Shown here: one piece after another, positions 10,987-22,353 of the stretch
Numbering within the stretch: the stretch's first letter is position 1
Layout of the letters: each line of letters opens with the position of its first letter
Assembly: GCA_021397845.1 (NCBI GenBank)
Contig: CM038038.1
Coordinates: 67,192,748-67,256,747 of the forward strand
DNA length: 64,000 bases
Reading direction: 5' to 3'
Source of the DNA: Areca catechu
Taxonomy: Eukaryota > Streptophyta > Magnoliopsida > Arecales > Arecaceae
Notes under the pieces: generated by a model
Database searches by the model: none
What the model was told of the DNA's origin: nothing
Seen by the model: only the letters and a program-made list of their open reading frames with translations
Position numbers and translations under genes: made by a program

Positions 10987-11370
10987 TGATGATATGTTAT
11001 ATGTTTATATATATTATAAGAATAGTAATCATGATAATTTAGAATGTGTTTTTAAGACCATCAAAAGCCCTCATCAAAATTATATTTAGTCATAGCAAAA
11101 ACTTAGTCATGATGCAAAACCAATTAGGGTTTGATCAGCTAATTGGTGTCTAGGCAAGTGGTTTTGGTAAGGTAAAGGAAATGAGATTTTTAATTGGTTT
11201 CGTTTTTTGACCTGGCCAATTTAATTGGTGTCTAAGGAAAGTAACGGGGGGACCCCCTCACCCCTCCCACACACTTGGCCAATTTGGTCACATCTAAATC
11301 CTATTTTAGTAATGTTGATTGGTTAAGTAAGCTATAATATGCCTTCCTTCATGCTAAGCCAGATTCATGT

Positions 11371-11690
11371 CAAGACTATAGTAGGTTTGTTGTGTGACAC
11401 AAGGCCTACTATAGGGTTTGATATGAAATTTGTCTTGGTACACTTAGTGCTTTATGGCATGATTAGAGTTGTTGCTTTGTTATATGACACAAGGGAAACA
11501 ATGTTCAATCATGGCTGTATAGAAATGAAGGATTTGACTAAACTAAGACATTATAGTTTGTTGTGTGACACAAGGCTATAAGTGTCTTAGAGACAGATAA
11601 TTGTTGAGAATTGCACGGGTTGCAATTAAAAAGGTTGTCCTACCTTTGAACTCATTAGTGTTTGTTGTGTAACACAAGGCACTAATAAGG
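11371..11690 (+). repeat. Four constant-core, variable-arm hairpins in A leader
   Basis: The 19-base core TTTGTTGTGTGACACAAGG occurs at 11386-11404, 11476-11494 (variant), 11557-11575 and 11661-11679 (variant). Each copy is flanked by different sequences that pair with each other: CTATAGTAGG/CCTACTATAG; CATGATT...AATCATG plus GTTGTTGC/GAAACAAT; CTAAGACA-TTATAG/CTATAAGTGTCTTAG; ATTAGTG/CACTAAT. The core itself folds (TTGTG-TGA-CACAA). No ORF spanning it is convincing. Confidence 0.85.
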
Positions 11691-11875
11691 GATCAGGATC
11701 TCAACCCCACTAAGGAAACTAGGAAGGTTTCTCGCTTATCATAGTTGAGGGTTATGGTATTCGAAGAAAATAGTGGGAGACATAATTAGATATAAAGTCC
11801 TTATCTAGTTATGAATGTCATCATTGAGTGGTCTGCTAATATTGTTTTTTAATTAAATGTAGGACATTTATTTTA

Positions 11876-14800
11876 ATGGCTTCAAACTTATCACTAAGGG
11901 GCATCTTGGATGGCAACAAGTTAACCGATCCAAATTATGTGGACTGGCTGAGGAACTTGAGGATTGTTTTGACTCAGGAGAAGCTTTCATATATACTTGA
12001 TTCTCCGGATCTAGTGGTGATCGGAGAGGATGCATCAGAGGAGGAAATTGCCATACACAGAATGTGGAAAAATGATAACACAACTATCAGGTGCATCATG
12101 TTGGCCTCGATGAGCAATGAGCTCCAAAGGCAACATGAAGGTATGGAACCTCAGTCCATATTGCTTAATCTAAAGGAGCTTTATGGAGAGAAAAGTAAGG
12201 CTACTCGATACGAGATATCGAAGCAGTTATTCCGAGTATGGATGAGTGAGGGTTCACCTGTGCAAAACCATGTGCTGAAAATGATTGACTTGATCACTCA
12301 ATTGGGTAAATTAGGGTTTGTCATGGACGGTGAACTCAATCAGGACTTGATCTTGCAGTCACTCCCAGATTCCTTCTCTCAGTTTGTTCTTAACTACCAT
12401 ATAAACAAACTGAATACTTCATTGCCAGAGCTGCTTAAGATAGCTGAGAGCCACTCTAAAAGAGATAGGGCTCAGGTGCTTCTTGTTGATAGAAAGAAGC
12501 AAGCAATGAAGAAGGGTATAAAGAGAAAATTCAACCCTAAGAAGAGCATCCAGAAGAAGAATAAGAAAGTTAAGAAGGCTGATGGAGCATGTTTCCATTG
12601 CGGCAAGACTGGCCATTGGAAGAAGAACTGCAAGGTTTACCTTGCAAATGTAAAGCAAGTTGCTAGTGGTGCATCTAAAAGTTTGTACATGATACAAACT
12701 AATTTATCATTGAGTGCTTCCATTTCTAATTCATGGATATTGGATACCGCATGTGGATCTCACATATGCAATTCATTGCAAGGACTCCACAGAATTAGAA
12801 GCCTGAAAAGGGGTGACTTCAAGCTGCTTGGGGCTAGTGGTGAAGCCATACATGCTAAAGCTGTGGGTACCTATCTTCTATTATTACCTTCGGGTAATGT
12901 GATAAAGCTAGAAGAATGCTTCTATGTACCAGATATTGTTAGAAATATTATTTTCATATCCTTGTTATTACAACAGGGATATGAAATAAATGTAAAGAGC
13001 AGTGGCTACTCTATTTTTCAAAATAATAAAGTATTTGGATATATATCTTTTTTAAATGGTCTTCTAACTTTGCAACTCAATGATAAAATTTTTCTTATTG
13101 ATGATAAGAAGAGGAAAAGGGATAATGACAATGTCACATATCTCTGGCACTATCAATTGGGTCATATCAGTGAATCAAGGATAAACAAGTTAGTCAAAGA
13201 TAATTACTTTGACTCTGATGATTTTCGATCATTAGGAACTTGTAAATTTTGTCTCAAAGGAAAAATAACCAAGTTTCCATTCACTGGACATGGAGAAAGG
13301 GCAACTGAATTGTTAGGTCTAATACATACTGATGTATGTGGACCTATGTCAACTCAGGCCAGAAGAGGATATTCTTATTTCATCACTTTTATTGATGATT
13401 TATCAAGGTTTGGTCATGTGTATCTTTTAAAATACAAGTCCGAAACCTCTGATAAGTTTAAAGAATATCAGAGTATGGTTGAAAAATAAACTGGATTTAG
13501 TATTAAAGCTCTTCTGTCTGATCGAAGAGGTGAATACTTATATGGTGAGTTTCTGAACCATCTCAAGGATAAAGGAATTATATATAAATTGACCCCTCCT
13601 TATACACCCCAGTTAAATAGAGTGGCAGAAAGGAGAAATCGCACCTTGTTAGACATTATGAGGTACATGATGAGCTTCATAGATCTTTCTACTTCCTTCT
13701 GGGGACATGCCCTAGATACTGCTGCATACACATTAAATAGGATTTCATCTAAATCAGTGAATAGCACTCTATATGAATTATGGAATGGCAAAACACCAAA
13801 TCTTAAGTATTTGAAGATTTGAGGTTACCATGCTTATGTCAAGAATAGCTTTGGACATAAGCTAAGTGCAAGGGCTGATAAATATAGGTTTGTTGCTTAT
13901 TTAAAAGAGGGTGTTGGATACATCTTTTATAATACTGCTGAGTAAAAGATAATTGTCAGTAGGCATGCTACATTCCTTGAACAAGAGTTTATCCAAGAAG
14001 GATGTAGTGATTCTTCACTTAAGTTATGTGAAGAATAGAACCAACAAACCTGTGAGCCTTCAAATGAAGTTCCTCAACCAGAGATTTTTGTGAATCAAGA
14101 ACAACAACAATACACACTTCCTCTCCGAAGGTCAAAGAGGGTGCAGGGAGCACCTCTCAGATATGGTTTTGTCATCGGGGATGACAATGAAGCCAGTATC
14201 ATACAGGATGATGATCTTGTGACCTATTCAGAAGCTGTCAAGAGTAGAGATTCTAACAAGTGGCTTGGCGCCATGAAATCTAAAATGGACTTCATGTATT
14301 CCAATCAGGTTTGGACTTTGGTAGATCCACCTGAAAGAATTAATCCAATAGGGTGTAAATGGATCTTCAAGAAGAAGATTGGAGCAGATGGTCAAGTTAA
14401 GACCAACAAGGCTAGACTGGTAGTAAAAGGTTTCAAACAAAAATATGGTGTAGACTATGATGAAACCTTTTCTCCAGTAGCAATGCTCAAGTACATTCGG
14501 ATACTACTTGCCATAGTAGCATACCATGACTATGAGATCTGGCAAATGGATGTAAAGACTGCTTTCCTCAATGGAAACCTTGAGAAAAAAGTTTATATGT
14601 CACAGCCAGAGGATTTTGTCTCAAGTGGAAGACCAAATCAAGTATGCAAATTAAAGAAGTCCATTTATGGAGTTAAGCAAGCATCGAGGAGTTGGAACAT
14701 CCATTTTGATGAAACAATCAAAGGATTTGGTTTTGTCAAAAATGTGGATGAACCATGTGTGTATAAGAAGACAGGTGGGAGTGCACTTGTTTTCTTGATT

Positions 14801-15790
14801 TTGTATGAGGACGACATACTGATCATTAGGAATGATATCCCAATGTTGCAGTTGATTAAAACTTGGCTATCATCAAAGTTTTCCATCAAGGATTTGGGAG
14901 AGGCATCCTATATACTAGGTATAAGGATCTATAGAGATAGATCCAAAAGGATGCTGGGCTTATCCCAATCCAGGTACATTGACTTAGTGTTGAAGAGATT
15001 CAACATGGATGGAAGTAAGAAAGGTTACTTGCCTCTATGTCAAGGCATACATCTCTCTAAGAAATTGTCTCCTAAGACATCAGAAGAAAGAGAAAGAATA
15101 GCTATGATTCTTTATGCTTCGATTGTAGGATCATTATGTATGCCATGTTATGTACAAGACCTGATGTTGCTTATGCCTTATGTATAGTGAGCAGGTTTCA
15201 GGCAGATCCATGAGAGGATCATTGGAAAGCTGTGTAAAATATTCTTAAGTACCTGAGAATGACTAAAGATATTTTTCTAGTATATGGAGGATCTGAGTTA
15301 AAACTAGAAGGTTATACAAATTCTAGTTTTCAATCAGATCCAGATGATAGTAAATCCACATCAGGGTATGTCTTTACCTTGAATGATGGTGCTGTGAGTT
15401 GGAAGAATACATAGTAGCCTACAGTAGCTAACTTAGTCACTGAGGTAGAATACATAGCTGCTAGTGAAGCCATGAAGGAAGCTGTCGGAATAAAGAAATT
15501 CATCATGGAATTGGGCATGGTACCTGAGCACGACAACCAATGCCATTATACTATGATAACACTAGGGCTATTACACAAGCTAAGGAACAAGGTCTCATCA
15601 TAAGTCCAAGCACATTCTAAGACGGTTCCACCTCGTTCGAGAGATCATTGAAAGACAAGATATTACCATTGAATGAGTAGACACAAAGAATAATATAGTA
15701 GACACATTCACTAAAGCATTGGCCAAGCAATAGTTAGATCATCACTTAGATTGTATGGACATAAAATACAAGGGTGATTGGCTTTAGTAT
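11876..15790 (+). pseudogene. gag-pol: Element A gag-pol polyprotein, copia type, inactivated
   Basis: Single frame from ATG 11876. It contains the copia gag domain, a CCHC knuckle C239-x2-C-x4-H-x4-C252, a protease site reading D290-T-A where D-S/T-G is expected, a pre-integrase segment (LWHYQLGH), and an integrase core D486, D549, E585 (DD35E spacing). The RT has YEDD at 14804-14815 instead of the usual YVDD. RNase H follows to about 15780. In-frame stops lie at 13487-13489 (TAA), 13820-13822 (TGA, probably a former Trp), about 13943 and about 14036. A one-base loss near 15136 shifts the RNase H part, which has more stops. Cannot be functional as it stands; exact copia lineage not decided. 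Confidence 0.9.
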
Positions 15791-15801
15791 AAGTGGGAGT
15801 T
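15791..15801 (+). other. Element A polypurine tract
   Basis: aagtgggagt immediately before the 3' LTR start TGATAG at 15802; purine-rich plus-strand primer. Confidence 0.7.
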
Positions 15802-17254
15802 TGATAGAAAAGTGCTCTAAGAGACAATCATTATGAGGGCATTTTTGTAAACTTCCAGCTCATGTATGACATATTTTTCATATTAATAAAGGCATTTGAT
15901 TCATCATATGTTGCAGTGTCATGTTTTTGTTGATTATGATGAACCCCATAAAGTAAGGCAATGGAATTAGGGTTATGATAAAATAATAGTGAGATCTAAT
16001 TCCTATAAACCCTAATCTAGAATGTTCCTAGTTGTTGGACTATCGATTCGAGGATCGATGAATCCGAAAAGACTGGCTTATCCTATGTATGCTCAGTTGA
16101 TGAGGGTGGTTGATCTCACAACCACTTGTGTAGAGACACTAATACAAGGATAAGGGTGCTCATTTAGAGTATGAGTACACTGAACTAATTCGCACTGGGA
16201 CTATCTTATGGAAGTCTTACTGCTTATCAAAAGGCAGGTCCCAGAGTAGAAGTTATGCATGTGATCTTTAGACTTGAGGTCACCATGGTTCCTTGTGCAC
16301 ACTAAGCCATACTTTGGTTCATACTCATTCATGGCATTGTGACATGTATGAGGTGTTCTGGGTATGGTGGAAGGTGTATGAAGGATGTGTGTGGACCAAC
16401 AAGAAATCGATCTTTCCTAGTAAGAGAAATTGTTATCCTATGTAATCTCTTCGATGAGTGACTCAAGGAGCCTTTGAACAAAGTAGGATGAGATTAGAAG
16501 TGGTGTCTAATTAGTCATCAGCTGAGTCCTCATGATAGAGATGAGATTCAATATGATTAAGTGTTAGGGTTTGACATATATCCATACCTATTACTTAATC
16601 TAGATAATAGGAGATCAAATGATTGAATTGCCCGGTAACTTACTATTGAAGGGTACTTTGGTAATTTCCACCAAATTTTTCATCTTCCAGATAGGCATGA
16701 CATGTTGCTAGATGTCAATCTTGTCTTGTAGGTTTTCATGAACTAATTGATTTGGTTTCATGAGTCAATTCAATGTGTGATTCGAATTGGACAATTAGGT
16801 GAGCCAATTTGACCTAATTAGGTCAATCGGGTTCGATCGGTTCGAATTGGCTCAAACCTAAACCTACTGCTGGCTAGATGTGGAATCCAATGGATCACAC
16901 ATAATAGAAAGTTGGCCAAGGAAGTCATTCATGATTTAATTAGGGTCATGGCATCCTAATTGGTTAGCCAGATTGCACACTAGCATGTGTAGGCTAACTC
17001 AATTCCTAACCCAATTGGATTGGATCCGGTTGCTTGCTAATTGGGCTAACCTAATTAAGGAAAACCTTAATTAGATAAAGTCCTAAGTGGGGATAATTAA
17101 ATCAAAGCCTTATCTGATTTTATCTTGACTTTTTGATCGATTAATGGAAGAGTCCCTAGGGTCAGGGACTCTTAGCGTCTCTTGGTGCACCGGGAAAGAA
17201 GTAGGGGCACAGAAGGACAAGAGTCCTTGTGCAGATGAAACACTGGAGTGTTTC
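15802..17254 (+). repeat. Element A 3' LTR, first part
   Basis: Starts TGATAGAAAAG after the polypurine tract and runs to the gtttc target duplication (17250-17254) of element C. 16695-17254 aligns with 1-550. No gene seen. Confidence 0.88.
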
Positions 17255-17530
17255 TGTTGCCCAGTAAGCAACCCAAGAGGGGGGGTGAATTGGGCCTCTA
17301 AAAAAAATTACTTAATACGATGCAATACTAATCAATTCAATCCAATACTAATTAAGCAAGATACTAAGAATTCAATTATAATGCTCTTGAATCAAAATTG
17401 CAGCAAAAATAAAGAGCAATAAAAGAATAGCATGTAGAGAGATCAATTGACCACAAAGATCGAGAAATATAGTGGTTCGGTGCTATCCATTGCACCTATA
17501 TCCACTCTCCAAGATTCCCTTCGAAATTCA

Positions 17531-17770
17531 CTATAATCACACCGATTATAGTTGATTAGTTTTGTGGGCTCACTAATCAAAAACCCAACTTGTTTTCACA
17601 AGGCCAACAAGTCAAAACCTCACTTAGTTTTACAGGCTAACCAAGAACCTAAATGGTTTTACGGGCTAACCACAAACCTCCCGTGGTTTTCTGGGCTAAC
17701 CAAGAACCTAAATGATTTTCAAAGGCTCACCAATAACCTCCCTTGGTTTTACAATAGGCTAACCAAGAAC
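17531..17770 (-). repeat. Hairpin array in transcribed part of C 3' LTR
   Basis: Successive short inverted repeats on + coordinates: GATTAGT/ACTAATC (17554-17578), ACTTGTT/AACAAGT (17588-17612), then several built on GGTTTT..GGGCTAACC up to CTTGGTT/AACCAAG near 17742-17767, and CTATAATC/GATTATAG at 17531-17551. Loops keep the complement of AGCC...AAA while stems differ. The same array is in the 5' LTR at about 48761-48975. Confidence 0.8.
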
Positions 17771-18071
17771 CCTTACAAGAAAACAAGTTTAGAAGTAGAG
17801 AAACAATATAAGCTTTCTAAACAAAAGAAGGTATCTCTTTGAAGCTCGATGTAGAAGTACTTTGAACTTGTTGAAACCTCTTGAATGCTCAAGAATGGAT
17901 GATCTTTAATGCTCTTGAAGGCTCTTGAATGCTTGGAGGCTTGCTTTTGCTTGAGAGTGGTTGAATCTTCAAAGAATGGGAGTTAAAGCTCACTTTTCTT
18001 CTCTCTTGAATGCTCTTATTTTATTCTCATCAATGGTATTCAATAATTATCAGTTTGATTTGATTTGGAGC

Positions 18072-18083
18072 ATATATATACTT
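18072..18083 (-). promoter_or_regulatory. TATA-like box of C LTR
   Basis: Minus strand reads gtatatatatg upstream of the hairpin array; the same box is in the 5' LTR at 49272-49283, which would be the active promoter. Confidence 0.6.
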
Positions 18084-18199
18084 TTCCAAAGTCTCAAATC
18101 CTGTTTCTAGTTGTTAGACTTGAAAAACTAGCCATTGCAGGGCAAAAGGGTCGAGTTTTGAGTTTAAAATATTAGTAGTTACTTTTCCAAGAACTCCAT

Positions 18200-18585
18200 G
18201 TGTCGACACTTCAGGCTGTGAGTCGACACTTCCTATCGATACTTGAACTTCTTGAGTTGACACCTAGTTCAAATATCTTCAATCTGAAATTCTGGAAATC
18301 TCAGATATGTCGACACTTTCTCAGGTGAGTCGACACTTTGAGTCGACACTTAGCTTCCATGTGTCGACACTTCAGCAGTTCTTCATTTTTAGCAAGTTTT
18401 GTGGCTTGAAAATCTTAGGCGATGAGCTGATCCATATGTCGATACTTTGAGTTGACACTTCAGGTCCATGTATTGATACTTCAGCCATGCCATTTGAAAT
18501 ATACTTGCATACCAGCTTGAGTCGACACTTCACCTCCATATGTCAACACTTAGTGTCATGTATCGACACTTTGAGTCGACACCTC
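18200..18585 (-). repeat. GTGTCGACAC palindrome array in C 3' LTR
   Basis: Many copies of GTGTCGACAC, GAGTCGACAC and one-base variants, often in pairs 10-25 bases apart. The matching array in the 5' LTR is 49399-49785. Located upstream of the TATA-like box, i.e. in U3. Confidence 0.85.
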
Positions 18586-18844
18586 ATAGAAATCTTCACA
18601 AGAAAGTCTGAACTTGAGCTGAAATAGATTTCTACTTAACTCAATTATCCATTCAAGCAATCTTTGTTTGTCCAAGTCCTTTTTAAGCAAATATTTTCAT
18701 CCAAACTTGGTTTACTTCAATCAAACAAACTTCTTCAAATTTGTGAGTACCTTTTTCAACAAAAATACACTTCAAAGAAACCATTAGTACTCAGCTTATA
18801 CTTAACCATTTTGCTTATCATCAAAATCAATAACGGAGTCAACA

Positions 18845-19654
18845 ATCTCCCCCATTTTGATGATGACAAAATCCTTAAGTATAAATTGCATAAAAAAGCT
18901 TTTAAAAGAATTCATCAAGTTGCATAAAAGAGCATTAAGTGTATCAACATAATTTGCAATAATGATATGATATTTCAGAATGAAAGTGATGTCAAGATTG
19001 ATAGTGTCAGAGCTTGTTATAATGATTGAGAGTATCAGAGCTTTGGGATATATTTAAGACATAGAATACATGTATCATGATACTCTATAGGAAAATTCAG
19101 CAATAAACAAGGCTCCCCCTGAATTGATGATCCATAAAATGGTTTGTAAATATCATTTCAAACATTTAAAGAGAGGTTTTAGGATGAAATTCACTTTAAA
19201 AGGATTTTCAATGAAAACAAGGTATAGCTCCCCCTTTCTTAAGGAATTTGTAAACATTTTTCAATTCAAGTTTTTACAAATAATTTTCAAAATTTGTTTA
19301 CCCCTTGCACATCACAAATATATAAATCATTTGTCTTTAAACTTACTACTCCCAAAAATATATTACATTTATACTTATTAAATCTCACTATACTACTCCC
19401 CCTTTTTGTTATCATTAAAATGGTAGTAAGACAAATAGGCTGAACATTCAAGATATAGCATTGAAGTGTAATGTTAGAACTTCATTCCAATTTATAAAGA
19501 TAATGAAATAACAAGGAAATTGAAATCATTCATTCATTTAAAGTCACAAACATGAAGTACAACATGACATTTCATTTCAAGTCAGAATTTGTACAATAAA
19601 AGACAAAACATATATAAATGCATAAACTATCTAAAAATACATAAATATCATAAT
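18845..19654 (-). other. C non-coding 3' region with multiple polypurine tracts
   Basis: No gene. On the minus strand the G-rich tract AAAATGGGGGAGAT (18845-18858) touches the 3' LTR and is the working plus-strand primer. Further AGGGGGAG tracts lie at about 19111-19120, 19228-19237 and 19396-19405. Repeated tracts in this position are a known Sirevirus hallmark and recur in D and G. Confidence 0.8.
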
Positions 19655-21643
19655 CCTCATCTGTATCATCATCATCTGAAGATGATCTGATCTCAATCAG
19701 TCTTGTATCAGTAAAAGATTGAGCTCATGGCCACATCGATCTAAGATCTCGGAGTCGGGTCCTGGTCGGACATGGAGGGGTACGACAACCACATCCTCTG
19801 CATCGTGCATATGTCCGACCTTTAGCTAGAGTAGTAGAGGTAAAAGCAATATCCTCCATAGGAACGGAACTAATCGATTCGACGGTCTCTGCGACTGTCG
19901 GAAGTGGCATGCGATCAAAGGAGGGACCAGAATCAAGATACTGAAGCCGAGTGTATAAAAACCAAGCTCTCTAATAAGTGAGGATGTGTGGATAGTAAGA
20001 GTATCAAAAATAGGAGTATCAACCAATGATACGATAGGTGTATCAAGGATAGATGTATCAGCTAAAGAATGAACTGGTATGTCTGTAATCGGCGAATCAA
20101 TGATAGGGGTGTTAATAATGGGTGAATCGACAACAGGGGTATCAACAATAGGTGAATATACAATAGGATTATCAATAACTGTAGAATCAATAACTGGTGA
20201 AAGAATGGGAATAGGATCATGATCATCCAATCTAGAAGGAGAGGATGGGACTGGAGTTTGGGTAGGTGAACTAGAAGGATCAAGAGTAGGACTCCTGGGC
20301 AAGTCTGCCGTCACCTTTGCTACTGGCTCTATAGTCAGATCTAGAAAGTCGAATCCACCAGAGTCAGTCTCCTCATCATCATCTCCATCATCAACTCCAT
20401 CAGTATCATGTCCATCAACAACAGGTGCAAAAGCAGGTGGAGCTGTATCAACAACCGGAGTACTCACTGAAGGTCTAGATAGTGCAGTCAATATAGTTGA
20501 GATGGCATCACTCAGTCCACTGTGGCTCTCTCTCGTCTCAGCTATGAAGTAGTCAAGACGCTGTCTAACAATCAAAATATCAAGCTCGATGCATCTGACT
20601 CTATCTAATAAGCTATCAAAAATACCTTGAGTCTCTATCTGAGCTAGCTGAGGCTGTGCTGAAGTAGTAGGATCAGACTGAAATACAACCTCTGGCTGTG
20701 CTACTATCTCAGGCTGACTCTCGCTAGGTCCTGCCTTGCTAGAGAGGATGCGCTCCTCCTCTGTAGCATCATCGTCATCAACTCTGTCCTCGGCCTGACC
20801 AGGTATCCTGCGAGTCCACTAGCGTCGGAACATATGATAACCCATCCGGTGTAATGACCTGATGTCATACACATCAGTATAAAGTAGCATGTAGATGGGC
20901 TCATCCTTAAAGCTGACGCCGTACTCTTTGAACAGAATAGTCAATCCCATCCCATATGGCAGGCAGAGTCGCTGGCTCATCGATGCCTCCATCATCTAAT
21001 AAATCATAAGCATTGGAAGGCAGACGGGCGTGCACCGAACCAAAGAGACCATCACTAGCAACTCCCGCTCAGTGATGTAATCAAAGCATCCGGTCTTTGG
21101 CAGAAGTATTCGGGCGATAATATGGTGCAATAACCTCATCTCTGCTAACAGTCGGGATGCAGGTATAGTGGCTCCCTCAAGCAATATATCAGACTCAAAG
21201 ATACACTGGAGTCCACTCACTTTGTCCATCAAGCTGTCCACCAATGAACCAGTCATCGAAATAACCCATACTCTACTCAGAACCTCTGATGAAACTGGGA
21301 TTTCCCGGCCTTTCACCTGTGCCATCAATCCATCAATCCCATGGGTGAGCGATCCATAAAACTCTCTAATCAATCCGAGGTAAAATCTCTCGCTGAGTGA
21401 GCAAAAAGAAGTCAAACCATCCTGTCGAATCCACTATCCGATTCTAAAATGCTGCTGGTCGACAAAAGTGAAGTCCACTCATCATCCCCTAACGACGGTC
21501 TTCGAGCTCATCCTGCTAGAAGCTACAAAAAGTGGTCATGCGGGTGGATTGAGAGCTCTAGCCTCATGTCTAGCCTTCGTCCTTCGTTCTTCTTCTTGAT
21601 TTGACTAACGAGGTCAACGAACTACTTGCTTTCGGGGTCCCAT
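19655..21643 (-). pseudogene. C third ORF: putative plant transposon protein domain, broken
   Basis: Starts at ATG 21643 (MGPRKQVVR). It has a basic N-terminal stretch and then the domain seen in many plant 'putative plant transposon protein' entries (21415-20996: IREFY, LLHHIIARILLPKTGCFDYITEREL). Next is a long Ser/Thr/Pro/Asp-rich region with repeated D(T/S)P(I/V) units (about 20300-20050). A conserved tail follows, with a basic RTRLRDLR and an acidic Ser/Asp end. Early stops follow residue 9, a stop falls at 20996, and a frame change occurs near 19910. It lies between pol and the 3' LTR, the place where some Sireviruses have an envelope-like gene. I see no signal peptide or membrane span, so I do not call it env. 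Confidence 0.75.
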
Positions 21644-21878
21644 TGCTTGGAATAAAGATTTGGGCAAGGTTTGGGTGAAAACCTAGGATTTCTAAGGCTC
21701 AAAATCCAAAGAGGAGGTGAAATCTAGCAAAATCCGAACTACCAAGTGCTCCAAACAAAAAATCAATAGGTTTAAATCATGAAATAGAGGGAAGGAACAG
21801 TGAGGAGTACCTTAGATCATGTCTCGACTTGAGAGAGAGAAAAACAATTCAAAAATTCTTTATTCTCGGTCAGCTACC
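21644..21878 (-). other. C pol-ORF3 spacer, part next to ORF3
   Basis: Untranslated spacer upstream of the third ORF, interrupted by F at 21879. The last five bases, ctacc (21874-21878), are F's target duplication. Confidence 0.7.
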
Positions 21879-22014
21879 TGATGCAGGACAGAGATCGGGA
21901 TGGATCGCTGGCGAGCATAGAAGTCAACAGAGATTAGGGTTTGCAGGGGAAGAGAAGGAAGAGACACTGGGGTTCACACAGATTTCCCGTGGAGGATAAG
22001 CACACAGCAAAGGT

Positions 22015-22262
22015 CTCACACAGATGCCCAAATCAGGGATCACACAGAAACCCTAGGAAGAAGGGGAAGGGATCACACAGATATCCTGGGCTCACACAGA
22101 TGCCCGAATCAGGAATCACACAAAAACCCTGGAAAGAAGGAGGAGGGATCACACAGATACCCTGGGCTCACATAGATGCCCGAATCAGGGATCACACAGA
22201 AACCCTGGAAAGAAGGAGGAGGGATCACACAGATACCCTGGGCTCACATAGATGCCCGAATC
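22015..22262 (-). repeat. 76-bp tandem repeat in F left LTR
   Basis: Units start at 22015, 22091 and 22167, with a partial fourth at 22243. Each unit contains ctcaca(c/t)agatgccc, cagg(g/a)atcacaca and a purine-rich gaagga(g)gg segment. The right LTR has two full units (24126, 24202) and a partial one (24278). Confidence 0.9.
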
Positions 22263-22343
22263 AGATCATATAAATCCTTCACATAGAACTCAAGAAATTT
22301 TTTTATTCCTCCATATCATTAAAAAAATACAAGAGGGGATGGA

Positions 22344-22353
22344 GTATTTATAG
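22344..22353 (-). promoter_or_regulatory. TATA box of F LTR
   Basis: Minus strand ctataaatac; the copy in the right LTR (about 24400-24410) is the one that would drive the element. Confidence 0.65.

Larger units (their letters stand above)
17255..18844 (-). repeat. Element C 3' LTR
   Basis: 1590 bp; minus-strand ends TGTTGACTCC...CTGGGCAACA. It contains the TATA-like box at 18072-18083, the palindrome array 18200-18585 and the hairpin array 17531-17770. Pair of 48483-50045. Confidence 0.95.

Noticed and set aside
11339..11581. 80-codon ORF across the hairpin cluster in A
   Set aside because: It only spans three of the repeated cores; the peptide repeats LLCDTR because of the DNA repeat and has no other support.
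22015..22262. Possible CRISPR-like direct repeats
   Set aside because: The 76-bp units are contiguous with no unique spacers and lie in an LTR of a plant element.
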